A stretch of 64,000 bases of DNA from Rhodoferax sp. (GTDB lineage: Bacteria > Pseudomonadota > Gammaproteobacteria > Burkholderiales > Burkholderiaceae_C). The translations under genes and the position numbers were made by a program. The notes beneath the pieces were generated by a model. It saw only the letters and a program-made list of their open reading frames with translations, did not search any database and was not told the DNA's origin. The DNA is taken from the NCBI RefSeq assembly GCF_030697375.1, contig NZ_JAUYQD010000038.1, positions 160,302 to 224,301 on the forward strand, read 5' to 3'. This document shows, piece after piece, positions 17,719 to 27,600 of the stretch (position 1 is its first letter; each line of letters opens with the position of its first letter).

Positions 17719-18369
17719 TCAGGCCGCCAGCGCAGCCTGCGCCTGGTTCGCTGCGGCCTGCGTGGCGACCAAGGTGGCCTCTGCCGCGCCTGCCAAGGCT
17801 GCTGCCTTGGGGGCATCGCCCATGGCCAGGCCTTCGGCGCGCACAAAGCGCACATCGGTGATGCCCAGGAAGCCGAACACGGTTTGCAGGTAGCTTTCCT
17901 GGTGCTCCATGGCGCGGCCGCCTTCGCTGGTGGAGTACATGCCGCCGCGGGTGGAGGCCACGATCACGGTTTTGCCGCCGGCCAGGCCTTTGGGCCCGGT
18001 GGCGGTGTAGGTGAAGGTGCGACCGACCTGGGCAACGCGGTCGATCCAGGATTTGAGCTGGCTGGGGATGCTGAAGTTGTACAGCGGCGCACCCACCACG
18101 ATCACGTCGGCCGCCAGGAACTGGCTCACCAGTGCCTCGGAGATGGCGTTCTCGCGGCGTTGGCCTTCGGTCAGATTCTCGGTGGTGGCGGGCATGCGAA
18201 AGCCCAGGGATTCCACCGACAAGTGGCTGGGGGTGTCCGTGGCCAGGTCCAGGTAGTCCACCACGGTGGCGTCGTGGGTGGCGGTCCACTGGTCCACGAT
18301 GTTGCGGGTGAGCTGGCGGGAAACCGAATTACCGCCCAGGATGCTGGAGTCGATGTGCAAGAGTTTCAT
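17719..18369 (-). CDS. azoR: FMN-dependent NADH-azoreductase
   Basis: This 216-residue flavodoxin-fold quinone/azo reductase transfers electrons from NADH to quinones and azo compounds. The N-terminus [21 protein letters not shown] carries the FMN phosphate-binding serines. [21 protein letters not shown] and [12 protein letters not shown] are characteristic of AzoR, and the length is normal. The gene is divergent from a LysR regulator that probably controls it, and a palindrome lies between them. It ends four bases from the convergent PpiC gene. Confidence 0.93.
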   Translation of the reverse strand: MKLLHIDSSILGGNSVSRQLTRNIVDQWTATHDATVVDYLDLATDTPSHLSVESLGFRMPATTENLTEGQRRENAISEALVSQFLAADVIVVGAPLYNFSIPSQLKSWIDRVAQVGRTFTYTATGPKGLAGGKTVIVASTRGGMYSTSEGGRAMEHQESYLQTVFGFLGITDVRFVRAEGLAMGDAPKAAALAGAAEATLVATQAAANQAQAALAA

Positions 18370-18453
18370 GGTGTTTCTTTCAAAGGGGGTTGCCGATGAA
18401 AGAATTGTGGAGATGAAGCGAATGTTTGATAAGTGGGCAAATTTGCGTTAGAT

Positions 18454-18471
18454 TGTTCTATTAATAGGACA
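18454..18471. promoter_or_regulatory. Candidate LysR operator between azoR and its divergent regulator
   Basis: The sequence tgttctattaataggaca is an 18-base inverted repeat with one mismatched pair around a perfect ctattaatag core. It lies 12 bases upstream of the LysR start codon and 84 bases upstream of azoR, which suits autorepression and azoR activation. No binding data; assigned by position and symmetry. Confidence 0.5.
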
Positions 18472-18483
18472 GTGAGGGCCGCC

Positions 18484-19398
18484 ATGCACGATATGAACGA
18501 CATGCTGTATTTTGCCGAGGTGGTGGAGCGGGGTGGTTTTGCGGCGGCCGGGCGCCATCTGGGCATTCCCAAATCCAAGTTGTCGCGCCGGGTGGCCGAG
18601 CTGGAAACGCGGCTGGGGGTGCGCCTGCTGCAGCGCACCACGCGCAAGCTGTCGCTGACCGACGTGGGCGCCGTGTACCTGCGCCATTGCAGTGCGGTGC
18701 GCGACGAAGCCCAGGCGGCGCAAGAGGCCATTGAGCATGTGCACACCGAACCGCGCGGCACCCTGCGCGTGGCCTGTCCGGTCACGCTGGCGCTGACCAC
18801 CATCGGGCCGCTGGTGCCGGTGTTTTTGGCCCGCCACCCCCTGGTGCGCATGGACATGCGGGTCAGCAACCGGGTGGTGGACCTGGTGGAAGACGGCGTG
18901 GACATCGCCCTGCGGGTGCGCCCCACGCTGGAGGACAGCGCCAGCCTGGTGGTAAAGAACTTTGGCGTGAGCCGCACCCTGCTGGTGGCCAGCCCGCAGC
19001 AGTTGCTCCGGCAGTGGCAGCCCACGGGACCGGACGGACTGGTGGGGCTGGACACGGTGAGCATGTCGGCGGTGGACGGCAAATCCAGCTGGGGCCTGCA
19101 GGGCCCGGCGGGTGCGGAGTACACCCTGGAGCACCAGCCGCGCTACTGGGCCGATGACCTGGCCACCCTGCGGTTTGCGGTGCTGGGCGGCATTGGCATG
19201 TGTTTTATGCCCGAGTACATGTGTGAGGAGGAGCTGCGCTCTGGCCAATTGGTGGAGGTCTTGCCCGGCTGGCGCCCCCGGCAGGGGATTTTTCATGCGG
19301 TCTACCCCTCCCGCCGGGGCATGGTGCCTGCAGTGCGCGCCTTTCTGGATTTCCTGGGGGAGTCCATCCACGCCGAAGGTATGCCTCGGGTGATGTGA
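18484..19398 (+). CDS. LysR-family transcriptional regulator divergent from azoR
   Basis: The start at 18484 (MHDMNDMLYFAEVVERGGF) gives 304 residues. The N-terminal winged helix is clear: GGFAAAGRHLGIPKSKLSRRVAELETRLGVRLLQRTTRKLSLT. The C-terminal part is the usual LysR substrate-binding domain, with GTLRVACPVTLALTTIGPLV and the conserved RFAVLGGIGMCFMP region. The earlier start in the frame reads through the putative operator and is less likely. Its place divergent from azoR suggests control of quinone or electrophile stress. The inducer is unknown. Confidence 0.9.
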   Translation: MHDMNDMLYFAEVVERGGFAAAGRHLGIPKSKLSRRVAELETRLGVRLLQRTTRKLSLTDVGAVYLRHCSAVRDEAQAAQEAIEHVHTEPRGTLRVACPVTLALTTIGPLVPVFLARHPLVRMDMRVSNRVVDLVEDGVDIALRVRPTLEDSASLVVKNFGVSRTLLVASPQQLLRQWQPTGPDGLVGLDTVSMSAVDGKSSWGLQGPAGAEYTLEHQPRYWADDLATLRFAVLGGIGMCFMPEYMCEEELRSGQLVEVLPGWRPRQGIFHAVYPSRRGMVPAVRAFLDFLGESIHAEGMPRVM

Positions 19399-19425
19399 GA
19401 TGCAAGCGATTTTGGCCGCAAGCCC

Positions 19426-19465
19426 TTTGAAGCCGTGCGTAAGTAGCTATTAAATTGGTAGCGAT
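19426..19465 (-). repeat. Degenerate copy of the interspersed repeat
   Basis: The core gcgtaagtagctattaaattggtagc resembles the complement of the repeat (gcgcaagcagctat...atagc) seen at 30520, 56154 and 63638. It lies immediately downstream of the patatin gene stop and in the spacer to the convergent LysR gene. The gctagaggc box is not recognisable, so this copy is partial. Confidence 0.45.
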
Positions 19466-20758
19466 TTACCGCAATCGCAGCGGGTCCACCCGGCGGTCCA
19501 CTTCGGGTTTGACGGGCGCGACGGCCGCCTGTTCATGCGCCTTGGGGTCGGTCCAGCCAAAAAAGGCACACACCTCGGCGCGCTGGGTTTGGGCGTCGGC
19601 GTAGCCCAGGGCCATGAGTTCGCTGGTGTAGCCCGATTCAAACAGCAGGTAGCTGGCCAATGCAGCGCCCTTGACGTCGGCTTTGGCGGAGGACACCCCC
19701 ACGCCGCCCAGCATGACGCGCACCGCGTGCGGCAGGTCGCCAATGTGGCGCGAGGCCACGGTGTCCAGCCGTTGGCTGGGTGCAATCACCAGCAGTTCGA
19801 TAGGACGCAGGGCGCTGGCTTTGCGCAATTCGGGTGGCACCAGTTTGATGGTCTGGTTGATCCGGCGTACGCGCTCAATGTCCACCGCCAGGGCGTCCAG
19901 AAAGATGTTGGACAGGGCATGGCCCGCAATCTGGGCGATGGACGGGTAGGTGCTGGTGGTGTGCAGGTGGGCTTCGTCCTTGGGTTCGTGCATGCGCCCG
20001 GCCCCCACCACCATGATCCGCTCGGCCCCCAGGTGGATGGCCGGCGACACCGGTGCGCTTTGGCGCATGGAGCCGTCGCCAAAATACTCGTTGTGGCCGT
20101 CGATATGCAGCTCGGTGGCCGGAAACACAAAGGGGATGGCGCTGGAGGCCAGCAGGTGGGCGTGGGTGATTCTGGCGCGCACGGACAGGCGCTGCGAGCG
20201 CACCCAGGGCATCAGGCGCTTGTCGCCCTCGAAAAACGTGATGTGGTCGCCCGAGCTGTAGCTCGACGCGGTGACGGCCAGCGCCTGCATGTGGCCCTTG
20301 CGGATGAGGTAGGGCAGGCGCTCCAGCGGCACCAGCTTGGCGATCAACTCGCCCAGCGGGGTGTTGTCCAGCAAGGAGCGGGGTTTGATGCGCCGCCACT
20401 TGGCCAACATCCAGCCGATGGACAGCAGCGTCATCCAGCTGGCGCCCGAGCGCAGCATGCTCAGGTGGTCGGCCCGGTACACATTGTGGGCATGGAAGTT
20501 CTTCCAGGTGCTGGCAATCATGCGCACGGTGGCGTCAAAATTGTCGCAGCCGCAGGCCAGCGCCGATGCGTTGATGGCCCCGGCCGAGGTGCCGGTGATG
20601 ACGGCAAAGGGGTTGAGATCGTTTCCCGCACCGCAGTCCAGCCGGATGTCGGCAATGGCCTCCAGCACGCCCACCTGGTAGGCCGCGCGCGCGCCCCCTC
20701 CGGTCAACAACAAACCGGTGGTCTGGGGGGGGGGAGTTGCGCTACGCATAACGAACAT
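19466..20758 (-). CDS. Patatin-like phospholipase
   Basis: The long upstream extension of the frame overlaps the apbC promoter and is not credible. The ATG at 20758 (or 20749) gives about 430 residues starting near MRSATPPPQTTGLLLTGGG. The patatin features are all present: the oxyanion-hole motif TGGGARAAYQVGVLEA, the GxSxG nucleophile GTSAGAINA and the catalytic Asp in YFGDGSMRQ. Patatin-like bacterial proteins are serine/aspartate-dyad lipid acyl hydrolases. No signal peptide or membrane anchor is evident, so it is probably cytoplasmic or peripheral to the membrane. It is divergent from apbC. Confidence 0.88.
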   Translation of the reverse strand: MFVMRSATPPPQTTGLLLTGGGARAAYQVGVLEAIADIRLDCGAGNDLNPFAVITGTSAGAINASALACGCDNFDATVRMIASTWKNFHAHNVYRADHLSMLRSGASWMTLLSIGWMLAKWRRIKPRSLLDNTPLGELIAKLVPLERLPYLIRKGHMQALAVTASSYSSGDHITFFEGDKRLMPWVRSQRLSVRARITHAHLLASSAIPFVFPATELHIDGHNEYFGDGSMRQSAPVSPAIHLGAERIMVVGAGRMHEPKDEAHLHTTSTYPSIAQIAGHALSNIFLDALAVDIERVRRINQTIKLVPPELRKASALRPIELLVIAPSQRLDTVASRHIGDLPHAVRVMLGGVGVSSAKADVKGAALASYLLFESGYTSELMALGYADAQTQRAEVCAFFGWTDPKAHEQAAVAPVKPEVDRRVDPLRLR

Positions 20759-20864
20759 TATGGGTCGCCAGCAACGCCGGTTGAACCCAAAATAAACGGG
20801 GTAAACCCGTAGTGGGGCCGGGGTTAATGGGTTCGCTAGACTCCAAGGAATAAAGGAGTATTCA

Positions 20865-21956
20865 ATGGCCATCACCGAACCAAGCATCATGGGCGCCCTG
20901 GCGGGCGTCATTGACCCCAACACGGGCAAAGATTTCGTCAGCAGCAAGTGCATCAAGAACCTGTCGATCCGCGGCAGCAATGTGGCGTTTGACGTGGAGC
21001 TGGGCTACCCCGCCCAAAGCCAGACCGAGGAATTCCGCGCGGCGCTGACAGCCGCAGCCCAAACCGTGGCCGGTGTGGAGCAGGTGGCGGTCAATGTCAC
21101 CATGAAAATCGTGCCGCATGCGGTGCAGCGCGGTGTGCAACTGCTGCCCGGTGTCAAAAACATCATCGCCGTGGCGTCCGGCAAGGGCGGCGTGGGCAAA
21201 AGCACCACCGCCGCCAATCTGGCGCTGGCGCTGGCCGCCGAAGGTGCCCGTGTGGGCCTGCTGGACGCCGATATCTACGGCCCCAGCCAGCCCATGATGA
21301 TGGGTATTGAAGGCCGTCCCGAGTCCGAAGACGGCAAAACCATGGAGCCCATGGAAAACTACGGCGTGCAGGTCATGTCGATTGGTTTCCTGGTGGCGCA
21401 GGACGAAGCCATGATCTGGCGCGGCCCCATGGCCACGCAGGCGCTGGAGCAGTTGCTGCGCCAGACGAATTGGAAGGACCTGGACTACCTGGTGGTGGAC
21501 ATGCCCCCCGGCACCGGTGACATCCAGCTCACCCTGAGCCAGCGCGTGCCCATGACCGGAGCCGTCATCGTCACCACACCACAGGACATTGCCCTGCTGG
21601 ACGCCCGCAAAGGCATCAAGATGTTCGAGAAGGTGGGCGTGCCCATTTTGGGCATTGTGGAAAACATGGCGGTGCACGTGTGCAGCAACTGCGGCCATGT
21701 GGAGCATATTTTTGGCGCCGATGGCGGCAAAAAAATGGCTGCGGATTACAACATGGACTACCTGGGCGCCTTGCCCCTGGCCATGCAGATCCGGGTGCAG
21801 GCCGATGGTGGCCGCCCCACCGTGGTGGCGGACCCCGAGGGCGAAGTGGCAGGCATCTACAAGGCCGTGGCCCGGCGCGTGGCCCTGGCGGTGGCGGCCA
21901 AGAACAAGGATTTCTCGTCTAAGTTCCCCACCATCAACATCAGCAAGAACACCTGA
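20865..21956 (+). CDS. apbC: Iron-sulfur cluster carrier ATPase, ApbC/Mrp family
   Basis: The 363-residue P-loop protein binds and transfers [4Fe-4S] clusters. An N-terminal DUF59/MIP18-like segment covers residues about 1-80. The deviant Walker A GKGGVGKSTTAANLALAL follows, then DADIYGPSQPMMMG, DMPPGTGDIQLTL and the cluster-binding CxxC in CSNCGHVEHIFG. A strong ribosome-binding site (aaaggag) lies just before the ATG. It may serve Fe-S enzymes encoded nearby (NadA, HemN, formate dehydrogenase), but that link is inference. Confidence 0.95.
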   Translation: MAITEPSIMGALAGVIDPNTGKDFVSSKCIKNLSIRGSNVAFDVELGYPAQSQTEEFRAALTAAAQTVAGVEQVAVNVTMKIVPHAVQRGVQLLPGVKNIIAVASGKGGVGKSTTAANLALALAAEGARVGLLDADIYGPSQPMMMGIEGRPESEDGKTMEPMENYGVQVMSIGFLVAQDEAMIWRGPMATQALEQLLRQTNWKDLDYLVVDMPPGTGDIQLTLSQRVPMTGAVIVTTPQDIALLDARKGIKMFEKVGVPILGIVENMAVHVCSNCGHVEHIFGADGGKKMAADYNMDYLGALPLAMQIRVQADGGRPTVVADPEGEVAGIYKAVARRVALAVAAKNKDFSSKFPTINISKNT

Positions 21957-21967
21957 GTTTTTAAATG

Positions 21968-22765
21968 TTAAGGCGCAGCGCCTCCTGACACCATGTAGAG
22001 CCCACTGCGGGACTCTGCGGTGTACTGGTCGATCTTGCCGCTCTCGCGCAGCCGCTTGAGCCCGCGGTTGAACAAGTTCATGAGCTGCGCATTACCCGCC
22101 ACTTTTTTGGACAGCAAAAGCCGCAAGGGCTCCTCCGTCACCGGCCGGGGGTGGTGGGTGAAGAGGGCAAGCTGCTCCTCCTTGAAGTGCAGGCGCAGCA
22201 TGTGGTAACCCACATCCACGTTGATCGGGAACACCTGGAAGCGTTCGCCCAGCAGCTTGCGCATATTGGTTTCGTCATTGGGGGCGCGCTCCACGTCGAT
22301 CTGCCGCGCCGCATCTGCGGCGTCAAAGGCGGGCCCGTATTGGTAGCTCAAGGTGGCGCCGATGCGCACGCCCTTGAGGCTGGCCATGGTTTTCCAATCG
22401 AAGGCATTGCGCTTGAGGTGGAAAAAAACAACCTTGTCAGGCACCACCTCGTCGCTGATATAGAACTTCTCGGCGCGGTCTTCGGAGGCGCGCCACACGA
22501 CGCTGCCGGCCCAATCTCCATCTTCTGCCAGCTTGAGGGAACGTGCCCAGGGAAAGAAACTGTATTCAACCTTCACGCCTTCCAAGGCAAAGGCTTCGGT
22601 GACGATGCGTGAGGCCAAACCGAAATGTTTGAATTGCTCCGAGAGGTAGGGGGGCCACTCGCCATTGGTCAGCCGCACGGTTTCGCCAGCACGCGCGCCA
22701 GACGACCATGAAAAAAAACAGAGGAATACGCACAGTAGACGCAGGACGGAAGCGGTGCTGTTCAT
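21968..22765 (-). CDS. Orphan periplasmic solute-binding protein, family 3 type
   Basis: The 265-residue protein has a signal peptide ending SSGARA and the beginning VRLTNGEWPPYLSEQ, typical of SBP_bac_3 domains that bind amino acids or similar small solutes. WARSLKLAEDGDWAGSVVWRASEDR and LKGVRIGATLSYQYG fit the same fold. A good ribosome-binding site (gagagg) precedes the ATG at 22765. No ABC permease or ATPase gene adjoins it. It may feed a transporter elsewhere or serve as a sensor. Confidence 0.8.
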   Translation of the reverse strand: MNSTASVLRLLCVFLCFFSWSSGARAGETVRLTNGEWPPYLSEQFKHFGLASRIVTEAFALEGVKVEYSFFPWARSLKLAEDGDWAGSVVWRASEDRAEKFYISDEVVPDKVVFFHLKRNAFDWKTMASLKGVRIGATLSYQYGPAFDAADAARQIDVERAPNDETNMRKLLGERFQVFPINVDVGYHMLRLHFKEEQLALFTHHPRPVTEEPLRLLLSKKVAGNAQLMNLFNRGLKRLRESGKIDQYTAESRSGLYMVSGGAAP

Positions 22766-22897
22766 AGTGACCTCTCGTCAGTGGTGTTCATTGAATGTAG
22801 TCCCTTTTTAGCGCCATGCCAATGCCGGACCACCGGGCTGGCGGGCCGTCTGAGGGGGCGATCAATAACGCTGCACGCAGGCGGGCGGCGGATGCAC

Positions 22898-22915
22898 AAT
22901 GTGACGCATCGCATT
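22898..22915. promoter_or_regulatory. Imperfect palindrome just upstream of the formate dehydrogenase operon
   Basis: The sequence aatgtgacgcatcgcatt has dyad symmetry (AATGyGAyGC half-sites) and ends 13 bases before the ATG of the formate dehydrogenase gamma-beta gene. It could bind a regulator of the operon or be chance. Confidence 0.25.
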
Positions 22916-22928
22916 GCCGCATTCACCT

Positions 22929-24686
22929 ATGAACTCTGCCGCCCCAACCACCCACGCCGCACCCCTTACGCTGGCCAGCGCAGACGAGATGCGCGAACGC
23001 ATTCGCCGCAAAAGCAAGCTCAAGGGGCGCCAGCCCGACGACACCGCGCTGGCCGAAGTGCGGGCCCTGATCGGGGCCAAGCCCGAGGGCGGGCACCGGC
23101 GCGATGTGCTGATCGAGCACCTGCATGTGCTGAACGACGCCTACCGCGCCCTGCACGAACGCCATCTGGTGGCGCTGGCCCAAGAGATGAACCTTCCCAT
23201 GGCCGAGGTGTACGAGGTGGCGACCTTCTACCACCACTTTGAGGTGCTGCAAGGTGATGCCCAGGCGCCGGGCCTGACGGTGCGGGTGTGCAGTGGGCTG
23301 AGTTGCGCCCTGGCCGGTGCCCAGGATCTGTTGGCGCGTTTGCCCGGCTTGCTGGGCGGCGCCGATGTGCGGGTGGTCTCGGCGCCTTGTGTGGGGCGCT
23401 GCGAGCAGGCGCCGGTGGCGGTGGTGCACCAGCAAGCCGTGCCCCTGGCGACGCCAGAGGCCGTGGTTTTAGAGGTAAATAAGGCTCTATCCACCGTGGA
23501 ATATGCGCAAGCAGCTCCTGAATTGATAGCAAAAGCGGTGGTGGACTACGACGCCTACCGCGCCGCGGGGGGGTATGCACTGGCCGCCGCCGTGGTCAAT
23601 GGGGAAGAGGATGCCGAGCAGGTGTTGCAGGCGCTGGACGACTCCGGCCTGCGCGGCCTGGGGGGCGCGGGTTTTCCGGCCGGGCGCAAGTGGCGCATCG
23701 TGCGGGAGCAGCCCGGCCCCCGCGTGATGGCGGTGAACATCGACGAAGGCGAGCCCGGCACCTTCAAGGACCGCACCTACCTGGAGCGCGACCCGCACCG
23801 CTTTCTGGAAGGCGTGTTGATTGCCGCCCAGGTGGCGGGCACCGAGGCGGTCTACCTCTACCTGCGCGACGAATACCACGGCTGCCGCGCCCTGCTGCAG
23901 GCCGAGCTGGCCAAGCTGCACGCCAACCCGCCGTGCCACCTGCCCACGATCGAACTGCGCCGGGGCGCGGGCGCCTACATCTGCGGCGAAGAGTCCGCCA
24001 TGATCGAAAGCATCGAAGGCAAACGCGGCGAGCCGCGCATGCGCCCGCCCTACATCGCGCAGGTGGGCCTGTTTGGCAGCCCCACGCTGGAGCACAACCT
24101 GGAGACCCTGTACTGGGTGCGCGACATTGTGGAAAAAGGCGCGGCGTGGTTCACCGGCTTTGGCCGCCATGGCCGCAAGGGGCTGCGCAGTTTCAGCGTG
24201 AGTGGCCGGGTGAAAGAACCTGGCGTCAAGCTGGCGCCCGCCGGCATCACGGTGCAGGAGCTGATTGACGAATACTGCGGCGGCATGCCGGAGGGGCACA
24301 CGCTGTACGCCTACCTGCCGGGGGGCGCGTCGGGCGGCATTTTGCCGGCGCATCTGAACCAGATTCCGCTGGACTTTGACACCTTGCAGCCCTACGGCTG
24401 TTTCATCGGCTCGGCCGCCGTGGTGGTGCTGAGCCAGCACGACAAGGCGCGTGATGCGGCCCTGAACGCGATGCGTTTTTTTGCCGACGAGAGCTGCGGC
24501 CAGTGCACCCCCTGCCGGGTGGGCACGGCCAAGGCGGCCCAACTGATGGAGGCACCGGTGTGGGATGCCGCCACGCTGGAGGACCTGAACACGGTGATGG
24601 CCGATGCCTCGATCTGCGGCCTGGGGCAGGCGGCGCCGAACCCGGTGCGCTGTGTTCAAAAATACTTTGCCCACGAGGTGGTTTGA
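22929..24686 (+). CDS. fdsB: NAD-dependent formate dehydrogenase, fused gamma and beta subunits
   Basis: This 585-residue protein joins a NuoE-like [2Fe-2S] domain (residues about 20-165; VCSGLSCALAG and APCVGRCEQAPV give the four cysteines) to a NuoF-like domain (about 205-585). The NuoF part has the NADH/FMN motifs GGAGFPAGRKWRIV and EGEPGTFKDRTYLERDPHR, and the [4Fe-4S] motif ESCGQCTPCRVGT. It passes electrons from the formate-oxidising alpha subunit to NAD. The ATG at 22929 is preferred over the TTG at 22914. The linker between domains contains KALSTVEYAQAAPELIAKAV, encoded by a repeat copy at 23481-23536. The alpha-subunit gene follows after one base. Confidence 0.92.
   Translation: MNSAAPTTHAAPLTLASADEMRERIRRKSKLKGRQPDDTALAEVRALIGAKPEGGHRRDVLIEHLHVLNDAYRALHERHLVALAQEMNLPMAEVYEVATFYHHFEVLQGDAQAPGLTVRVCSGLSCALAGAQDLLARLPGLLGGADVRVVSAPCVGRCEQAPVAVVHQQAVPLATPEAVVLEVNKALSTVEYAQAAPELIAKAVVDYDAYRAAGGYALAAAVVNGEEDAEQVLQALDDSGLRGLGGAGFPAGRKWRIVREQPGPRVMAVNIDEGEPGTFKDRTYLERDPHRFLEGVLIAAQVAGTEAVYLYLRDEYHGCRALLQAELAKLHANPPCHLPTIELRRGAGAYICGEESAMIESIEGKRGEPRMRPPYIAQVGLFGSPTLEHNLETLYWVRDIVEKGAAWFTGFGRHGRKGLRSFSVSGRVKEPGVKLAPAGITVQELIDEYCGGMPEGHTLYAYLPGGASGGILPAHLNQIPLDFDTLQPYGCFIGSAAVVVLSQHDKARDAALNAMRFFADESCGQCTPCRVGTAKAAQLMEAPVWDAATLEDLNTVMADASICGLGQAAPNPVRCVQKYFAHEVV
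23481..23536 (-). repeat. Interspersed repeat, in-frame copy inside the formate dehydrogenase gamma-beta gene
   Basis: On the minus strand this reads gcttttgctatcaattcagg, then agctgcttgcgcatattcc, then acggtggatagagcc. That is the intergenic repeat with few changes. It is read on its complement in the same frame as the metG copy, giving the shared peptide pattern ALxxVExAQAAPxxIAKA, and lies exactly at the NuoE/NuoF domain junction. Confidence 0.75.
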
Positions 24687-24687
24687 G

Positions 24688-27600
24688 ATGAATACGATCA
24701 GCCAAGCCACTTCCGCTGTGCCTACGGTGGAGTTCACGCTGGACCGGCAGACGGTTCACGCTTACGAAGGCGAGAGCATTCTCAAGGCGGCCCAGCGCCA
24801 CGGGGTCGAGATTCCGCATTTGTGTTTCAAGGACGGGCTGCGGGCCGATGGCAATTGCCGGGCCTGTGTGGTGGAGGTGGCGGGGGAGCGCACGCTGGCA
24901 CCGAGTTGCTGCCGTGCTGTGTCTGCGGGCATGGTGGTGCAGGCAACGAGTGCGCGGGCTTTGAAGAGCCAGAAGATGGTGCTGGAGATGCTGCTCTCCG
25001 ACATGCCGGACCACGGGTACAAGTGGAACGATTCAGATGCTGGTGTGGCTCCAGGCATGAGCTCAGGCGCTGCTGCATTGGGCAGTACGCCGGGCTCCTC
25101 ATACGCAAGCTCGAAATCGTCGCCCGGCGCACTGCCCAATACAGCCGGACCTGGGGTGGTCGCTGCTGTGGGGCAGCATGGGGAGTTGTCCATGTGGGCT
25201 GATCGCATGGAGGTGTCGGTGCGGCCTGCGCTTGCAGCTTTGCGGCGTGAGCAACCTCAGGCCGACCTGTCGCACCCTGCCATGGCCGTGAACCTGGACG
25301 CCTGCATCCAGTGCAACCGCTGTGTGCGGGCCTGCCGTGAGGAGCAGGTGAATGACGTGATCGGCTACGCCTTGCGGGGTGCGCACAGCCAAATCGTGTT
25401 TGACCTGGACGACGCCATGGGCGAGAGCAGCTGTGTGGCCTGTGGCGAGTGTGTGCAGGCCTGCCCCACCGGCGCCTTGATGCCCAAAACCTTGATCGGT
25501 TCGCAGGCGGTGGACAAGACGGTGGACTCGGTGTGCCCATTTTGCGGCGTGGGTTGCCTGATGACCTACAAGGTGCGCGACAACACCATCGTGGCGGTGG
25601 AGGGGCGCGACGGCCCGGCCAACCACGGCAGGCTGTGTGTCAAAGGCCGCTTTGGTTTTGACTACGCCCACAGCCCGCAGCGCTTGACGGTGCCCCTGGT
25701 GCGCAAGGCGGGCGTGCCCAAAGACCCCGAGGCGCTGCAAGGCCTGAACCGCCACACGGGCGACTGGTCGGCGGTGTTTCGGGAGGCCACCTGGGACGAA
25801 GCGCTGGCGCTGGCCGCAGGCCCGCTCAAAGGCTTGCGCGATACCCACGGCAGGAAGGCTTTGGCCGGGTTCGGTTCGGCCAAGGGCAGCAACGAAGAGG
25901 CCTACCTGTTCCAGAAGCTGGTGCGCACCGGCTTTGGCTCCAACAATGTGGACCACTGCACCCGGCTGTGCCATGCGTCCAGCGTGGCGGCCTTGCTGGA
26001 GGGTGTGGGCTCGGGCGCGGTGAGCAACCAGGTCAACGATGTGCAGCACTCGGAGCTGATTTTTTTGATCGGCTGCAACCCCACCAACAACCACCCGGTG
26101 GCTGCCACCTGGATGAAAAATGCCGTCCAAGCCGGTGCAAAAATCGTGGTGGCCGACCCGCGTGGCACCGACATTGGAAAACACGCCTGGCGCAGTCTGC
26201 AGTTCAAGGCCGACACCGATGTGGCCATGCTCAATGCGCTGATCCACACCATCATCGACGAAGGCCTGAGCGATGAAGCGTTTATTCGTGACCGTGCCAG
26301 CAACTTCGAGGCCCTGCGCGACAACGTGCAAGGCTACAGCCCCGAGGCCATGGCGCCGATTTGCGGCATCCCCGCACAGACCCTGCGCGAGGTGGCGCGC
26401 GCCTATGCCACGGCCCAAAGCGCCATGATTTTGTGGGGCATGGGGGTGAGCCAGCATGTGCATGGCACCGACAACGCCCGCTGCCTGATCGCCCTGGCCA
26501 CGGTGGCGGGCCAGATTGGCAAACCCGGCTCGGGCCTGCACCCCCTGCGGGGCCAGAACAATGTGCAGGGCGCCAGCGATGCCGGCCTGATTCCCATGAT
26601 GTTTCCCAACTACCAGCGGGTTACCAACGCGGCCGCACATGCCTGGTTTGAAAACTTCTGGGAAACGACCTTGGACAAGCAGCCGGGCTACACCGTGGTG
26701 GAAATCATGCACAAGGCGTTGGCCCCCGACAGCGACCCGCACAAGGTGCGCGGCATGTACATCATGGGTGAAAACCCCGCCATGAGCGACCCCGACCTGA
26801 ACCACGCGCGCCATGCGCTGGCCTCGCTCTCGCACCTGGTGGTGCAAGATATTTTCATGACCGAAACCGCCTGGCTGGCCGATGTGGTGCTGCCCGCCAC
26901 CGCCTGGCCCGAGAAGACCGGCACGGTGAGCAACACCGACCGCATGGTGCAAATGGGCCGCCAGGCGATCGACCCGCCGGGCCAGGCCAAGCCGGACCTG
27001 TGGATCATCCAGAAAATCGCTGCGCGCATGGGGCTGCACTGGAATTATCCGGGCGCGCATGACGGCGTGGCTGCGGTCTATGAGGAAATGCGCCAGGCCA
27101 TGCACGCCGCCATCGGTGGCATCAGCTGGGAGCGGCTGGAGCGCGCCTCCAGTGTGACCTACCCCTGCCTGAGCGCGGACGACCCCGGCGCACCCACCGT
27201 GTTCATCGAGCGCTTTGCCACCGAGGACGGGCGGGTGCACCTGGTGCCCGCCGACATCATTCCCGCCAACGAGCGGCCCGACGCCGACTACCCCTATGTG
27301 CTGATCACCGGGCGGCAGCTGGAGCACTGGCACACCGGCAGCATGACCCGGCGCGCCAGTGTGCTGGACGCCCTGGAGCCGATGGCGACTGCTTCCCTGT
27401 GCGGGGATGACCTGCAGGCCTTGGGATTGCAACCGGGGGATGTGGTCACCGTGCAATCGCGCCGGGGCCAGGTCGCTATCCATGTGCGCCGCGACGATGG
27501 CACACCCCGGGGCGCGGTCTACATTCCGTTTGCCTACTACGAGGCGGCCGCCAACCTGCTGACCAATGCGGCGCTGGACCCGTTCGGCAAGATCCCCGAG

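Noticed and set aside
21971..21983. Palindrome aggcgcagcgcct between apbC and the binding-protein gene as a terminator
   Set aside because: It lies within the end of the minus-strand gene and no T-run follows on either strand.
25099..27483. 794-codon open frame on the minus strand opposite fdsA
   Set aside because: It is a shadow of a high-G+C gene: rich in His, Gln, Gly and Val with no recognisable domain, while the plus strand encodes a complete formate dehydrogenase.
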